Source of the DNA: Rhizobium terricola
GTDB lineage: Bacteria; Pseudomonadota; Alphaproteobacteria; Rhizobiales; Rhizobiaceae
Direction: 5' to 3'
NCBI RefSeq assembly: GCF_012927355.1
Contig: NZ_JABBGK010000005.1
Coordinates: forward strand, 62,001 to 126,000
DNA: 64,000 nucleotides
The notes beneath the pieces were generated by a model. The model had not been told where the DNA came from. It searched no databases and saw only the letters and a program-made list of their open reading frames with translations. The translations under genes and the position numbers were made by a program. Position 1 is the stretch's first letter; every line of letters begins with the position of its first letter. This document shows positions 9,853 to 18,355 of this stretch, piece by piece.

Positions 9853-10473
9853 CTAACGTTGCTGAGAGTGTTTGCGCCTTTCCTGAATGGATCGGTTCAG
9901 AGAGGCAACATACGAGACTTTACCGTCGATCGTCGCCTCCAATTCCCTGAGAACTTCAGCATCGACGGGATAGAGCACCGGTAGGGTCTGGGGCCAATCC
10001 AGTTTCTCAGCATGTCCGTGCCGAACTCGAAGTTTGGCAGGATCACCGGAAATTCTATCCAGAAGGGCGGCGACCTGAGACAGAGCCATTTCATCGTTGG
10101 TGAGCAGCACGGCGCCATGTGGCACCCCTTGCTCATCCGCCGGTGCGCCGTAGCGATTGAAATGGGTGAAGTGCGCCTCTCGCATGTTGAGGATGCAGGA
10201 GGCCTCGTTTGGAGCTATTTCCAGGCCAGCACGGATGCATTCACGCAGAAGCGCCCGTAAGTCGTGCCCAATCTTCTTTGACGCAAGCGCTTTTTCAGTT
10301 ACTCCGGTGTCGAGAAGGTACGCCTTCAGCGCCAGTTCCGTTGCCATGCCCAGCAGAAAACCAAGGGGTTCGAGAAATTCTGACTGTCGGATCTGATTGG
10401 CGAGGATGATGCGCGCGCTGTGCCAATACCGCATTGCAATCGAGAGCCGATATCCGGCGACAGATGTTTTCAC
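9853..10473 (-). CDS. HEPN-like hypothetical protein, 206 aa
   Basis: Mostly helical protein. The N-terminal part (FLLGMATELALKAYLLDTG, then KIGHDLRALLRECIRAG) resembles HEPN domains of the kind found in toxin and abortive-infection proteins. A clear R-x4-6-H RNase motif is not obvious, so nuclease activity should not be assumed. It stands alone, followed at some distance by a secreted protein gene on the same strand. Family placement is inference. Confidence 0.6.
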   Translation of the reverse strand: MKTSVAGYRLSIAMRYWHSARIILANQIRQSEFLEPLGFLLGMATELALKAYLLDTGVTEKALASKKIGHDLRALLRECIRAGLEIAPNEASCILNMREAHFTHFNRYGAPADEQGVPHGAVLLTNDEMALSQVAALLDRISGDPAKLRVRHGHAEKLDWPQTLPVLYPVDAEVLRELEATIDGKVSYVASLNRSIQERRKHSQQR

Positions 10474-10587
10474 GCTATCTCCTTTAATGGCGGTGCATGC
10501 GGGGCCTCATTCACTTTGGCGGAAAGTCCCGATTTGCATAGGTGATGTAATAGTTAACGTTGGCCCAACCGGTGTTCGAGCCATCAG

Positions 10588-10887
10588 TCAGCAGAAGCTC
10601 ATTAGGAACGAACTGAACTGTACGGGGCGCAGCGTGGCACTGGCGAAAAAAGGACAGCCAAGTTTTTTCGCGACCTCGGAGGCAATCTTCCGGTCAACCT
10701 GGACGCCGGTCTCCTGAATCTGCATTAACCCGCGCCATAGGTCTCCGGAGAACGACGGTGAGCCACAGAGGAACATTCCAGGTTCGTTCGCTGTTGCCGT
10801 GCCGGTGCTACCTACGAGCAACGGCATGGTCAGCAGCAAAGCCGCGAAGAAGCGGTTAGAGGATTTTTCGTAGTGATCAATGCTCAT
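10588..10887 (-). CDS. Small secreted hypothetical protein, 99 aa
   Basis: Has an N-terminal signal peptide (hydrophobic run FFAALLLTMPLLVG with predicted cleavage near TATANE), so it is probably periplasmic. The mature part is about 65 residues with three cysteines. No known domain was recognised. Confidence 0.55.
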   Translation of the reverse strand: MSIDHYEKSSNRFFAALLLTMPLLVGSTGTATANEPGMFLCGSPSFSGDLWRGLMQIQETGVQVDRKIASEVAKKLGCPFFASATLRPVQFSSFLMSFC

Positions 10888-11191
10888 TAGACCACTTCCT
10901 AGCTGACGCTTTGTCGTCGGTACCCGCGACTACCAACGGTTTCGAGCGAAAATTATCCTTACCCGGGTGAACGGTGAGACAGTCCCCTTCTAGGTCCTAT
11001 TGCTCTTCTGCCGTTTCGTCCTATTCACTGAAGTCCTGATTCACGGTTAGTCATTATTTGGGTGATCCCCGCTTCATCGGCCCCCTGATCCTTAAGACGG
11101 GGGCTGGGCGAACTCATGGACGCCCCAGACCGAAGCTGGGTTCACCCCCGCTGTCCTTGCTGAGTGCCTGTGAGAGGCTGATATAGGACGC
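10888..11191. other. Intergenic region upstream of the HTH gene
   Basis: No gene seen. It contains loosely repeated GTCCTATT-like words (around 10995-11045) and a GC-rich inverted repeat (GCCCCC ... GGGGGC, about 11079-11103). These may belong to the promoter region of the following HTH gene; I could not define an operator or iteron set. Confidence 0.4.
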
Positions 11192-11707
11192 ATGCACGAT
11201 CACGGGAGCATGAAGATGGAAGAAGTTCTAAAGGCCAAAACACCAGACGTCCAGGCGCTCAAACAAAACGAGAAGAAGTGGTCTCCCACCTTGATGAAAG
11301 CTGGCTGGAGCGCTTTTCCTAACATTATCATCGAGAAGCAGCGAGCGCTGGGGCTGGACGCGCTCGATATGAATATTCTTTTGCATCTGGTGCAGTACTG
11401 GTGGCTTGAAGAAAACGTGCCGCACCCGTCTGTGGCAACCATTGCCGATGCGATCGGTGTGACTACTCGCACGATCCAAAAGCGTGTCTCGGCACTACAG
11501 GCGGCAGGCCTTATCACGCGCGAAGAACGCCGACACGCAAAGTTCGGCAGTCAGACGAACCTTTACCGCTTTGACGGGCTCATCAAGGCTTGTATGCCGT
11601 TCGCTCAAGAGAAGGTCGAGGCTGCTAAGAAGAAGGCCGAAGAGAACAAGGAGCGCGTGAAGCGCAAAAAGCCGAAGCTGGTCGTAAACAACGACGATCT
11701 CGGTTAG
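11192..11707 (+). CDS. Helix-turn-helix domain protein
   Basis: 171 residues. The middle (HPSVATIADAIGVTTRTIQKRVSALQAAGLITREER, about residues 75-110) is a winged helix-turn-helix of the kind found in plasmid replication and phage regulatory proteins. The C-terminal tail is a lysine- and glutamate-rich helix (KVEAAKKKAEENKERVKRKKPK). It probably binds DNA. It precedes an Abi-family gene and may regulate or accompany it. Confidence 0.7.
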   Translation: MHDHGSMKMEEVLKAKTPDVQALKQNEKKWSPTLMKAGWSAFPNIIIEKQRALGLDALDMNILLHLVQYWWLEENVPHPSVATIADAIGVTTRTIQKRVSALQAAGLITREERRHAKFGSQTNLYRFDGLIKACMPFAQEKVEAAKKKAEENKERVKRKKPKLVVNNDDLG

Positions 11708-11879
11708 GTCAGCGGCCTCAAAGGGGATGGTTAAAGGGTTGGCATTGCCACGCGATAAGGGTGGGACAAGCCTATCTATCTTGTGGCAGCTTAGAAAAAG
11801 CAATGCCCCGGGCGCTTGCATGCAGAGGCGCTACCGGGGCTCACATAAACAAGATGGAATAATTTGGAGGGTTTTTCAA

Positions 11880-12524
11880 GTGGTATTTGCCTACACGCCC
11901 ACGAATATCGCGAACCTGGAATCATCCCACTCCCCTGAACGGCTAGCACCTTACTATGCCCTGGCGGGCGGCGATAAGGCGCTCGGGATCAAGCTTTACG
12001 CCTGGAACAGCGCGTTGTCTCAGGCACTATACACACCCTTACAGGGGCTGGAAGTGACGCTGCGCAACGGAATTAGTGCCCAACTCAGGGCTGCCTACGG
12101 ACCCACCTGGTTCGAGCTGAATCCAGGCCCCCCCTTGCAATACCCACTGCCCGATATGTTGCTTAAGGTCCGGACCGACCTGGGGCGCCATGGCAATGTG
12201 CCAGATCACGGTCGGGTCGTGGCGGAGCTGAACTGGGGGTTTTGGACTGGGGTCCTCGCAAAGCGATATGAACAGCTTTGGCGTACCCATTTCCGTCAGG
12301 TTTTCCACGCGGACGGTCCCCTTACCCGCGCGCAGATCTTCCAGCCTCTTGATGATCTCCGGCGCCTTCGGAATCGCATCGCGCACCACGAGCCAATTCT
12401 CAACCGCAACATTGCTGCCGATTATGCGTCGATTTTGGATTTGATCAGGTACATTTCTCCCACAACGGCGTCGTGGGTAGATGACCAAAGTTCGGTCATG
12501 GCGGTATTGGCGTCGAAACCGTGA
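11880..12524 (+). CDS. Abi-family (Abi_2/HEPN) protein
   Basis: 214 residues with the arrangement of Abi_2-type abortive-infection proteins: an N-terminal region (ERLAPYYALAGG, ALYTPLQGLEVTLRNGI), a central WGFWTGVLAKRYEQLW segment, and a C-terminal RNRIAHHEPI carrying the HEPN R-x4-6-H motif, typical of RNases. The GTG at 11880 is chosen because GGAGG ends 9 bp upstream; a longer upstream frame lacks a ribosome site. It lies in a defence-rich stretch 67 bp before an IS-interrupted gene. The RNA target is unknown. Confidence 0.78.
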   Translation: MVFAYTPTNIANLESSHSPERLAPYYALAGGDKALGIKLYAWNSALSQALYTPLQGLEVTLRNGISAQLRAAYGPTWFELNPGPPLQYPLPDMLLKVRTDLGRHGNVPDHGRVVAELNWGFWTGVLAKRYEQLWRTHFRQVFHADGPLTRAQIFQPLDDLRRLRNRIAHHEPILNRNIAADYASILDLIRYISPTTASWVDDQSSVMAVLASKP

Positions 12525-12851
12525 GAAGTTGCCAATTGTTCGGTAGGGAAATTCACATCGGACGAGATCGCATGGCTCAAATGGTGGGAAGATGACCGTC
12601 GTAATCGCGCAGATTAGAAACGAAGAGATATTGGTTCTCGCTGATACAAAGGTTCAGGACCGTCAGGAAACGGGACCGGACACGATGCCAGGACGGTTGA
12701 AGATCGTGACCTTAGGTCATCGCTTTACCGTGGCATTCGCGGGTGCCGCCGATCCAGCCCACCTCGCCGTGAAGGAAGCGGCCAAGCTGGTCGCACTCAA
12801 ACAATTTGAGCACGCCATCGAGTGCCTTAAAAGCTGGTCCAATAAGCATGA

Positions 12852-12854
12852 TAT
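12852..12854. repeat. Target-site duplication TAT, left copy
   Basis: The 3-bp direct repeat TAT flanks the IS3-family element here and at 14176-14178. Removing one copy plus the element restores the host frame exactly. Confidence 0.8.
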
Positions 12855-12893
12855 TGAACCGCCCCGGCTTTGCCGGAGACCATTTGGTTTAAG

Positions 12894-13799
12894 TTATGCG
12901 GCCATGGCTGGCGCGTCCAGCGTGGCGTAGTAGCGTTGTTCGGCTTCGGCTGGCGGCATGTTACCGATGGGTTCCAGAAGGCGTCGGTGGTTGAACCAGT
13001 CGACCCATTCGAGCGTGGCGAACTCCACGGCTTCGAAGTTGCGCCATGGTCCTCGTCGATGGATGACCTCGGCCTTGTAAAGACCGTTGATCGTTTCGGC
13101 CAGAGCATTGTCGTAACTGTCGCCAACACTTCCGACAGACGGCTCGATGCCCGCCTCTGCCAATCGTTCGGAATAGCGAATGGACACATATTGCGAGCCG
13201 CGGTCGGAATGATGAACCAGTCCGCCACGTTTGACGGGCCGTCTGTCATGAAGCGCCTGCTCGAGAGCATCGAGCACAAAGCCCGCATGAGCCGTCCGGC
13301 TTGCCCGCCAACCGACGATACGGCGGGCGAAGGCGTCAATGACGAAGGCCACGTAAACGAAGCCCTGCCAGGTCGCGACATAGGTGAAATCGGATAACCA
13401 CAGCATGTTCGGCGCGGGAGCCTTAAAATGGCGATTGACGCGGTCAAGCGGGCATGGAGCACGCTTGTCGAACACGGTGGTTTTGACAGGCTTGCCGCGA
13501 AAGATGCCTTGAAGTCCCATCGTTCTCATGAGCCGTGCGACAGTGCATCGAGCGATATCAAAGCCTTCTCGCTGCAACTGTCGCCACACTTTCCGCACGC
13601 CATAGACCTGGAAGTTCTCGTTGAACACCCGGCGTATCTCGACCTTCATGACCATGTCGCTCCGGGCGCGGGCCGACAGGCGGTCCACGTCCGTGCGTTT
13701 GGCGACGACCTCATAATAGGTGGACGGGGCAATCGGCAGCAGCCTGCAGATCGGCTCGACCCCGAGCACCGAGCGGTGTTCGTCGATGAAGGAAATCAT
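12894..13799 (-). CDS. IS3-family transposase orfB (DDE catalytic part)
   Basis: 301 residues with the integrase-type DDE catalytic core: [16 protein letters not shown] (first Asp), HHSDRGSQY (second Asp) and [15 protein letters not shown] (Glu), followed by [18 protein letters not shown]. Normally made as an OrfAB fusion by a -1 frameshift in the short overlap with orfA. It catalyses transposition of the element inserted in the 12592 gene. Confidence 0.93.
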   Translation of the reverse strand: MISFIDEHRSVLGVEPICRLLPIAPSTYYEVVAKRTDVDRLSARARSDMVMKVEIRRVFNENFQVYGVRKVWRQLQREGFDIARCTVARLMRTMGLQGIFRGKPVKTTVFDKRAPCPLDRVNRHFKAPAPNMLWLSDFTYVATWQGFVYVAFVIDAFARRIVGWRASRTAHAGFVLDALEQALHDRRPVKRGGLVHHSDRGSQYVSIRYSERLAEAGIEPSVGSVGDSYDNALAETINGLYKAEVIHRRGPWRNFEAVEFATLEWVDWFNHRRLLEPIGNMPPAEAEQRYYATLDAPAMAA

Positions 13800-14125
13800 C
13801 GCTTCAGTGGGCGGTCGAGCTCCGCCTGGGCAAAATATGCAGAAGCCTTGCGCAAAATCTCATTCGCCTGACGAAGCTCGCGGTTCTCCCGCTCCAGAGC
13901 CTTCATCTTCTCAGCCACGTCACTCGGCAAACCTGCACGCTTGCCGCTGTCGACCTCGGCCTTCTTCACCCATTCATGCAGGGTATGCGCCGAGCAGCCG
14001 ATCTTGGCGGCAATCGAAGAAACCGCCGCCCACCGTGAGGGATGCTCGGCTTCATGTTCCATCACCATTCGAACGGCGCGGGCACGGACTTCAGGAGAAA
14101 ATTTGTTCGTCGTTTTGCTCGTCAT
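13796..14125 (-). CDS. IS3-family transposase orfA
   Basis: 109 residues: an N-terminal helix-turn-helix ([20 protein letters not shown]) that recognises the element ends, and a C-terminal leucine-zipper-like helix ([19 protein letters not shown]). Typical orfA of IS3-family elements. Its end overlaps orfB by 4 bp. Confidence 0.92.
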   Translation of the reverse strand: MTSKTTNKFSPEVRARAVRMVMEHEAEHPSRWAAVSSIAAKIGCSAHTLHEWVKKAEVDSGKRAGLPSDVAEKMKALERENRELRQANEILRKASAYFAQAELDRPLKR

Positions 14126-14175
14126 AGACCCTACTTCTCACGAGTTGGGGTCTCCGGCAAAGCCGGGGCGGTTCA

Positions 14176-14178
14176 TAT
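14176..14178. repeat. Target-site duplication TAT, right copy
   Basis: Second copy of the 3-bp target duplication flanking the IS3-family element. Confidence 0.8.
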
Positions 14179-14821
14179 TGACTTCATCACTGCCTCCCAC
14201 CAGCCACGCGCTCGATTGTGTCGTATCCGTCGAGGGGTTGCTCTAGACATACCGGACATCTGTTCAATTGGTGACACCAGCCCGTTTCATAGCCAGGTTG
14301 AGGCAGCCCGAATTTCAACAGAAGACGGCCCTCTCAGACAAAGCAACTTGCGCTCCAGGTTCATTGACAGGCTACTGACCAACAAAAACCTGGGTGACGT
14401 TATTGGTGGCTTCCCCACGGCTGTCGAAGCGACATCGGCGGGACACCGCTACCTCACTTGTTCGGGTTTCTACACCTACAAATTCCCAACCATGAAATCG
14501 GGGCAGGAGATACATCAATCTGTAGAGGAGGTTTATTCTGGTGAGGGTCATTTTCAGCTGTCGGTGATGCCAATCATTAAAAGCGATATTCCGGTCATGG
14601 GGGTTTGCCTACTCCAGGCGCGAACTGGATACGTCTACTCGCCACTGCTCCGGCCTTCGGGGCGAAGCATCAAGCTACTCGATCGGACTGAGTGGGAGGG
14701 GTATGAGACGGAGATGTACAGGACGCTACAGAAGGCCATGGATGAGGAGGTTGAGACGCTAAGCCGGATGTTTCCAAAACAGTTTGTTATCACGGAGAAA
14801 ACGCAGGCTGATCGCATCTGA

Positions 14822-15139
14822 CATCATAGCGTCCAGTAAACGACCATTTACCGGACATAGAAATATTCCTCTGTCACCGCCATGGTTCAGGAAGCGACTT
14901 GTCTGTAAAGTATGTACGGAAATCAAATGGTGGGAAATCGGTCAGGTTTGCGCACGCTTCATGCGCCTTGAGCGGAAACGAAGACCGGCCTATTAGTTGG
15001 ATTATCAAGCCACTGAAAATTTCCTTTTGGTCTTCCAATTCGCCCCGTTCCGAACCTCGCAACACCAACGACATACACCGGCGAAAGGGGTTGTAAAAAG
15101 CCCCAGTTGGCAGATTGGCGTCACGCTGGTTCTTTCAGA
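14822..15139. other. Intergenic gap before the E2-E1 gene end
   Basis: Lies between the interrupted gene (plus strand) and the 3' end of the E2-E1 gene (minus strand). No gene or clear terminator was recognised; the open frames here are short and without domains. Confidence 0.4.
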
Positions 15140-16945
15140 CTAAAGCCCTCCGCCTGAACAGCATGAACACGATGGGAGCCGCCGGTCGAGAACCGTTTCC
15201 CCGCGAGGGTCACCCTTCATGAGGGCCAAAGCCTGTTCCGTCCAAACTCCACCAAATTCCTGAAGATGACGCTTACGCGCCGCCCATATCCGATGAGAGG
15301 ATTCCTTCTCGCGACCAAGCAAGCAATCCAGTGCAAGTTCGCAGACAAGACTGGTGACGTGATTTAGCTCGATCGGTCCATAAGGAGCAAAATGCACACC
15401 ACACGCTGGCTCTTCAAGCACGCCTCCCTCCGTCCAGGTGACCATGTTGAAGTTCGAGCGACCAAGATTGTCGACGGTCGATGACAAACATGGTCCGTTT
15501 TCAAGGACTGCCAGCGCATGACCGGCACCCGCGAACGGCTCAGTCCATCCATAGACGACGGGAATTCGGCGATCGTTCGTGTTCTGCCATTCATTCAGCA
15601 GTTTATCGGCATGCCCGCTGCCCGTTGTGGAGATGATCAGATCTGCCCCGCTGAACCAGTCTGGAGCTTCCGCAACAACTGACTCCGCAGTCCGTTCATG
15701 ACCCACGATGTCAAGGTGAGGGTATTCGGCGCTTGAACGAGCCGCGAATTCGCTGGCCTTATTGAGCCCCACGGACTGCCCACCGAGATGATGTCGGCCG
15801 ACGTTAGACCATTCCAGTGTGTCGCAATCTACGACATGCAACTTGCCAACCCCCGCACGCAGAAGCGATGCCGCCACAAAACTTCCCACCGAGCCGCAGC
15901 CGAACAGGACGACGGTCGAATTCAGCAAGCGACTGGCCCTTGGATCACGGCCGCGGCCGTGAATCCATTCAGCCTCCGCTCTGATGACGCGGCTTCGGGA
16001 TATAGTCTGCGAGCCAAAAACGCGATCCATCAGGATGTCTGTCGGCACTGCGCCGCTCCTGAAGCCGTCGGAAGGAAGCCGACCTCTGCCGCGGGAGGTC
16101 TCAGCGACAGGCATGTCAACGGTCGCCGCGACAAGTCCCGGCCCGCCTCTACCTGGCGCACCAATTACAATTGTCTTTGCTCGGTTTAAGTCTGACAAGG
16201 TCGAGCGTACAGCTCCGAGGCCGTCGCCCTGGGCACGGCGCGCAAGATCAACGATGTGGCGCGCACGCTGTGGATACTCCGTTGGGAGCGGCGGCGCTTC
16301 GAACCACAGCAATGCTGCTGGCAGTGTCGCGTGGACCTTGGTCAATCCGGTATATTTCCGAACCCAATCGCGAACATCCTCCTCGGTTTCAGCGAGCAGG
16401 GTGAAAGCCGGTCCATTCCAAGACCATATCTCCCGCGACGGGCCCGCTGCGCGCAGAAGGCTATAATGTCGACGTGGTCTGCAAAGATCATATGCCCAGT
16501 ACGTCAGGAACTCTTCCTGAAAATCGCGTTCAATGATTTCACCGCTAAGAAGCTCTTCAATGAGACGACAGGAGCGGGAAAGCAGGTTCTCTACGACAGC
16601 AGGGGGATCATCCTGGTCCAACTCAAAGCCGTTTCCGAGCAGACAAAGCACGCCATCATCCTCAACATGTGGCCACGTCAGCCGAGGAGGATGTTCCACC
16701 AGTGCTATGCGTGCTGATATGCTCGGGAACCAGCGTGTGATGAGAACATCAAGGTGTTTAATCCCGTCGGAGAACTGGAGGGACAATCGCCAGCCGCCTT
16801 CGAACTTTCGACCCTCATAACGCAGGAGATCGCGCCTTTCGAGGCGCCGCCATTCTGTCCCTTCAACGGCGGAGAAACGTTGTTCCACTGCCGCTGCAAC
16901 TGCCTCATCCACGTGGTCAAACGCATCATCATTCAACTCAAGCAT
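15140..16945 (-). CDS. Cap2-like E2-E1 ubiquitin-transfer fusion protein (ThiF family)
   Basis: 601 residues, close to CBASS Cap2. The N-terminal E2-like domain has the active-site context WPHVEDDGVLCLLG (Cys101). After a linker comes an E1/ThiF adenylation domain with FGCGSVGS (348-355), D373, N381 and R384, and a likely E1 cysteine in EEPACG (C515). The start MLEL at 16945 overlaps the upstream cyclase by 8 bp; a start at 16975 is also possible. Cap2 ligates the C-terminus of a signalling nucleotidyltransferase to target proteins. Here the partner is a class III cyclase, which is unusual. No JAB-type deconjugase is nearby. Confidence 0.85.
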   Translation of the reverse strand: MLELNDDAFDHVDEAVAAAVEQRFSAVEGTEWRRLERRDLLRYEGRKFEGGWRLSLQFSDGIKHLDVLITRWFPSISARIALVEHPPRLTWPHVEDDGVLCLLGNGFELDQDDPPAVVENLLSRSCRLIEELLSGEIIERDFQEEFLTYWAYDLCRPRRHYSLLRAAGPSREIWSWNGPAFTLLAETEEDVRDWVRKYTGLTKVHATLPAALLWFEAPPLPTEYPQRARHIVDLARRAQGDGLGAVRSTLSDLNRAKTIVIGAPGRGGPGLVAATVDMPVAETSRGRGRLPSDGFRSGAVPTDILMDRVFGSQTISRSRVIRAEAEWIHGRGRDPRASRLLNSTVVLFGCGSVGSFVAASLLRAGVGKLHVVDCDTLEWSNVGRHHLGGQSVGLNKASEFAARSSAEYPHLDIVGHERTAESVVAEAPDWFSGADLIISTTGSGHADKLLNEWQNTNDRRIPVVYGWTEPFAGAGHALAVLENGPCLSSTVDNLGRSNFNMVTWTEGGVLEEPACGVHFAPYGPIELNHVTSLVCELALDCLLGREKESSHRIWAARKRHLQEFGGVWTEQALALMKGDPRGETVLDRRLPSCSCCSGGGL

Positions 16946-18299
16946 GGCGAGTGCCACCGCTGCTGTGCACGGCATTTTCACTCGCGGCAGCACGGCTAAC
17001 CCAGCCACCCGACGTGGCGAGCGCTGGGGCGGCGAGAGGCGGCGTCTTGCTGGCGTTCTCAGAACCGAGGGCGAGCGCCCGTGAATAGGTGAGATCTTGC
17101 ACGCGGCCGGTGTGCCCGAAGAGATCTCGTATGTCACGAGGCGCAACCGCAAGGGCTCGGTCGCCGAGCGCGCTCTCTCTACCGCCGCAGATCGACTGCA
17201 GGTCCTCGGAGTTGGAGACTGCCTTACTGGTCGCGCATCGAACCGAGAAATCACCTCGAATGCCCAGACGAGTTATCGGCGTTGGCCCCAACTCTACCCC
17301 GATCGCCAATCCAAGCTGCTGGATCCCGGGTAGCAATGTCTTGCAAAGATCGAAGCTCGATCGCATGGCAGCGGCACACATAACGGCATTACGAACGGTC
17401 TCCCGCTCATCTATGTCGAAGGCTGTCCCGGTAGCCATGACGCCATGCAGGCAATCACCAATGAAACGGACCTTCTTTCCGTCGAAATCCCTCTTCAACA
17501 CAGCTGCCAGCTCGTGTCGGATGGCATGTAGATTTGAGACCATCTCGGCGATCTTTCCGCCGATGGTGCAGTCGTCAACATACTTCGTGAAGCCGTCTAT
17601 ATCGGCGAAAATCGAAACAAGCGGCATGTGAATGCTGTTGCTGGGCGACAAGAGAGAATAGTCGATCGTTCGCAGGGGAGGGGTATGTTGGTGAAACCTA
17701 AAATTCACGTCGCGAATCGCAGGTTCAACGCGCAGACGCACATCTGCTGACAAGGTGCGGATGCGAGCATCTGTCACTCCAGTGACGGCGCTTGGTAGCG
17801 CTGCTCTGCTACGTAAATTAAAGGAGCTACTCTTCTCCAACACCAATGAACCCGCCGGCGTGTAGCCAAGGGTTGAGCGAGCGCGGTCACTCAGATAGAT
17901 GCCCTCCTCATCTCCGTCGGCGAGCTTTGCCGCATAGTTCGCTGGACGACCCAAAAACAGCGGCTCAGGCTCATCGCCTCTGCCAGAATTCACGGCGATG
18001 GCTTTCCCGGTGTCTATTCCGATCCTGGTGCGTGTCTGAAACTCTCCGTTTGACACCGAACGACCCGTCTCCTCGACCATCCTGGCGAGGGCATTGGCGA
18101 ATTCCATCGCACGCTCAAGACGCAACCGTTCATTCGCCTTGCCGGGCGGCGTGGCCATGACCGCGTGAAGGCGCGGTCCGTGGAAATCCACGCGTTGCGC
18201 GCCGAATTCGCGGACGATCTGATCGCACGCGCTGTAGTGGATATGCAGGAACTGAAGCGCACGGCGATGGCGCGCTTCGGATTGACGCATGGCGGGCAC
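16938..18299 (-). CDS. Tandem class III nucleotide cyclase (Pycsar/adenylate-cyclase-like)
   Basis: 453 residues with two cyclase-type domains. Domain 2 has FADIDGFTK (D233, D235) and FIGDCLHG (D282), the metal-binding aspartates, but lacks the usual Asn-Arg pair. Domain 1 lacks the metal site (HGPR in place of GD) but keeps RIGIDTG and GRPANYAAKL with the Asn. The halves may therefore build one composite active site. Domain 1 starts at HRRALQFLHIH and misses its first beta strand, so the gene seems 5'-truncated (GTG 18299 or ATG 18290). The C-terminus is a disordered tail ending GGTRHA. It is the first gene of an overlapping pair with the E2-E1 gene. The nucleotide product is unknown. Confidence 0.8.
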   Translation of the reverse strand: MPAMRQSEARHRRALQFLHIHYSACDQIVREFGAQRVDFHGPRLHAVMATPPGKANERLRLERAMEFANALARMVEETGRSVSNGEFQTRTRIGIDTGKAIAVNSGRGDEPEPLFLGRPANYAAKLADGDEEGIYLSDRARSTLGYTPAGSLVLEKSSSFNLRSRAALPSAVTGVTDARIRTLSADVRLRVEPAIRDVNFRFHQHTPPLRTIDYSLLSPSNSIHMPLVSIFADIDGFTKYVDDCTIGGKIAEMVSNLHAIRHELAAVLKRDFDGKKVRFIGDCLHGVMATGTAFDIDERETVRNAVMCAAAMRSSFDLCKTLLPGIQQLGLAIGVELGPTPITRLGIRGDFSVRCATSKAVSNSEDLQSICGGRESALGDRALAVAPRDIRDLFGHTGRVQDLTYSRALALGSENASKTPPLAAPALATSGGWVSRAAASENAVHSSGGTRHA

Positions 18300-18355
18300 G
18301 CCAAGATGACGTACCTTCTCGATCCGAAGCGCTACGCCGCCTTATCGATGGGGCG
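18275..18355 (+). pseudogene. Remnant of the N-terminal ribbon-helix-helix part of the YfbU gene
   Basis: In frame with the following YfbU gene, these codons read IDAWRARQDDVPSRSEALRR, a typical second half of a ribbon-helix-helix domain. No ATG, GTG or TTG precedes them in frame, and homology stops just where the cyclase coding sequence begins on the other strand. It therefore looks like the broken 5' end of a longer YfbU gene. Confidence 0.6.

Larger units (their letters stand above)
12855..14175 (-). mobile_element. Complete IS3-family element (IS51-like group), 1321 bp
   Basis: Bounded by perfect 27-bp terminal inverted repeats (12855-12881 and 14149-14175) starting TGAACCGCCCCGG, as in IS51-group elements. 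It carries orfA and orfB overlapping by 4 bp and is flanked by a 3-bp duplication. The perfect ends and intact genes suggest a recent insertion. Confidence 0.92.
12592..14821 (+). pseudogene. Ntn-hydrolase-like gene split by an IS3-family element
   Basis: Joining 12592-12854 to 14179-14821, which removes the element and one TAT duplication, gives an uninterrupted 301-codon frame. The N-terminus (MTVVIAQIRNEEILVLADTK) followed by a beta-hairpin-rich part resembles proteasome/Ntn-hydrolase-fold proteins, but the family call is tentative. The C-terminal half is AT-richer by eye. The insertion falls after about codon 87, so the gene is probably inactive. It follows the Abi gene on the same strand. 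Confidence 0.75.

Noticed and set aside
10995..11050. Repeated GTCCTATT-like words as possible replication iterons
   Set aside because: Only two good copies and one poor one with uneven spacing; not enough for an origin, although an HTH protein gene follows.
16946..17254. N-terminal extension of the E2-E1 protein into the cyclase gene
   Set aside because: The extra residues are the cyclase gene read in another frame; E2 homology begins after MLELNDDAF.
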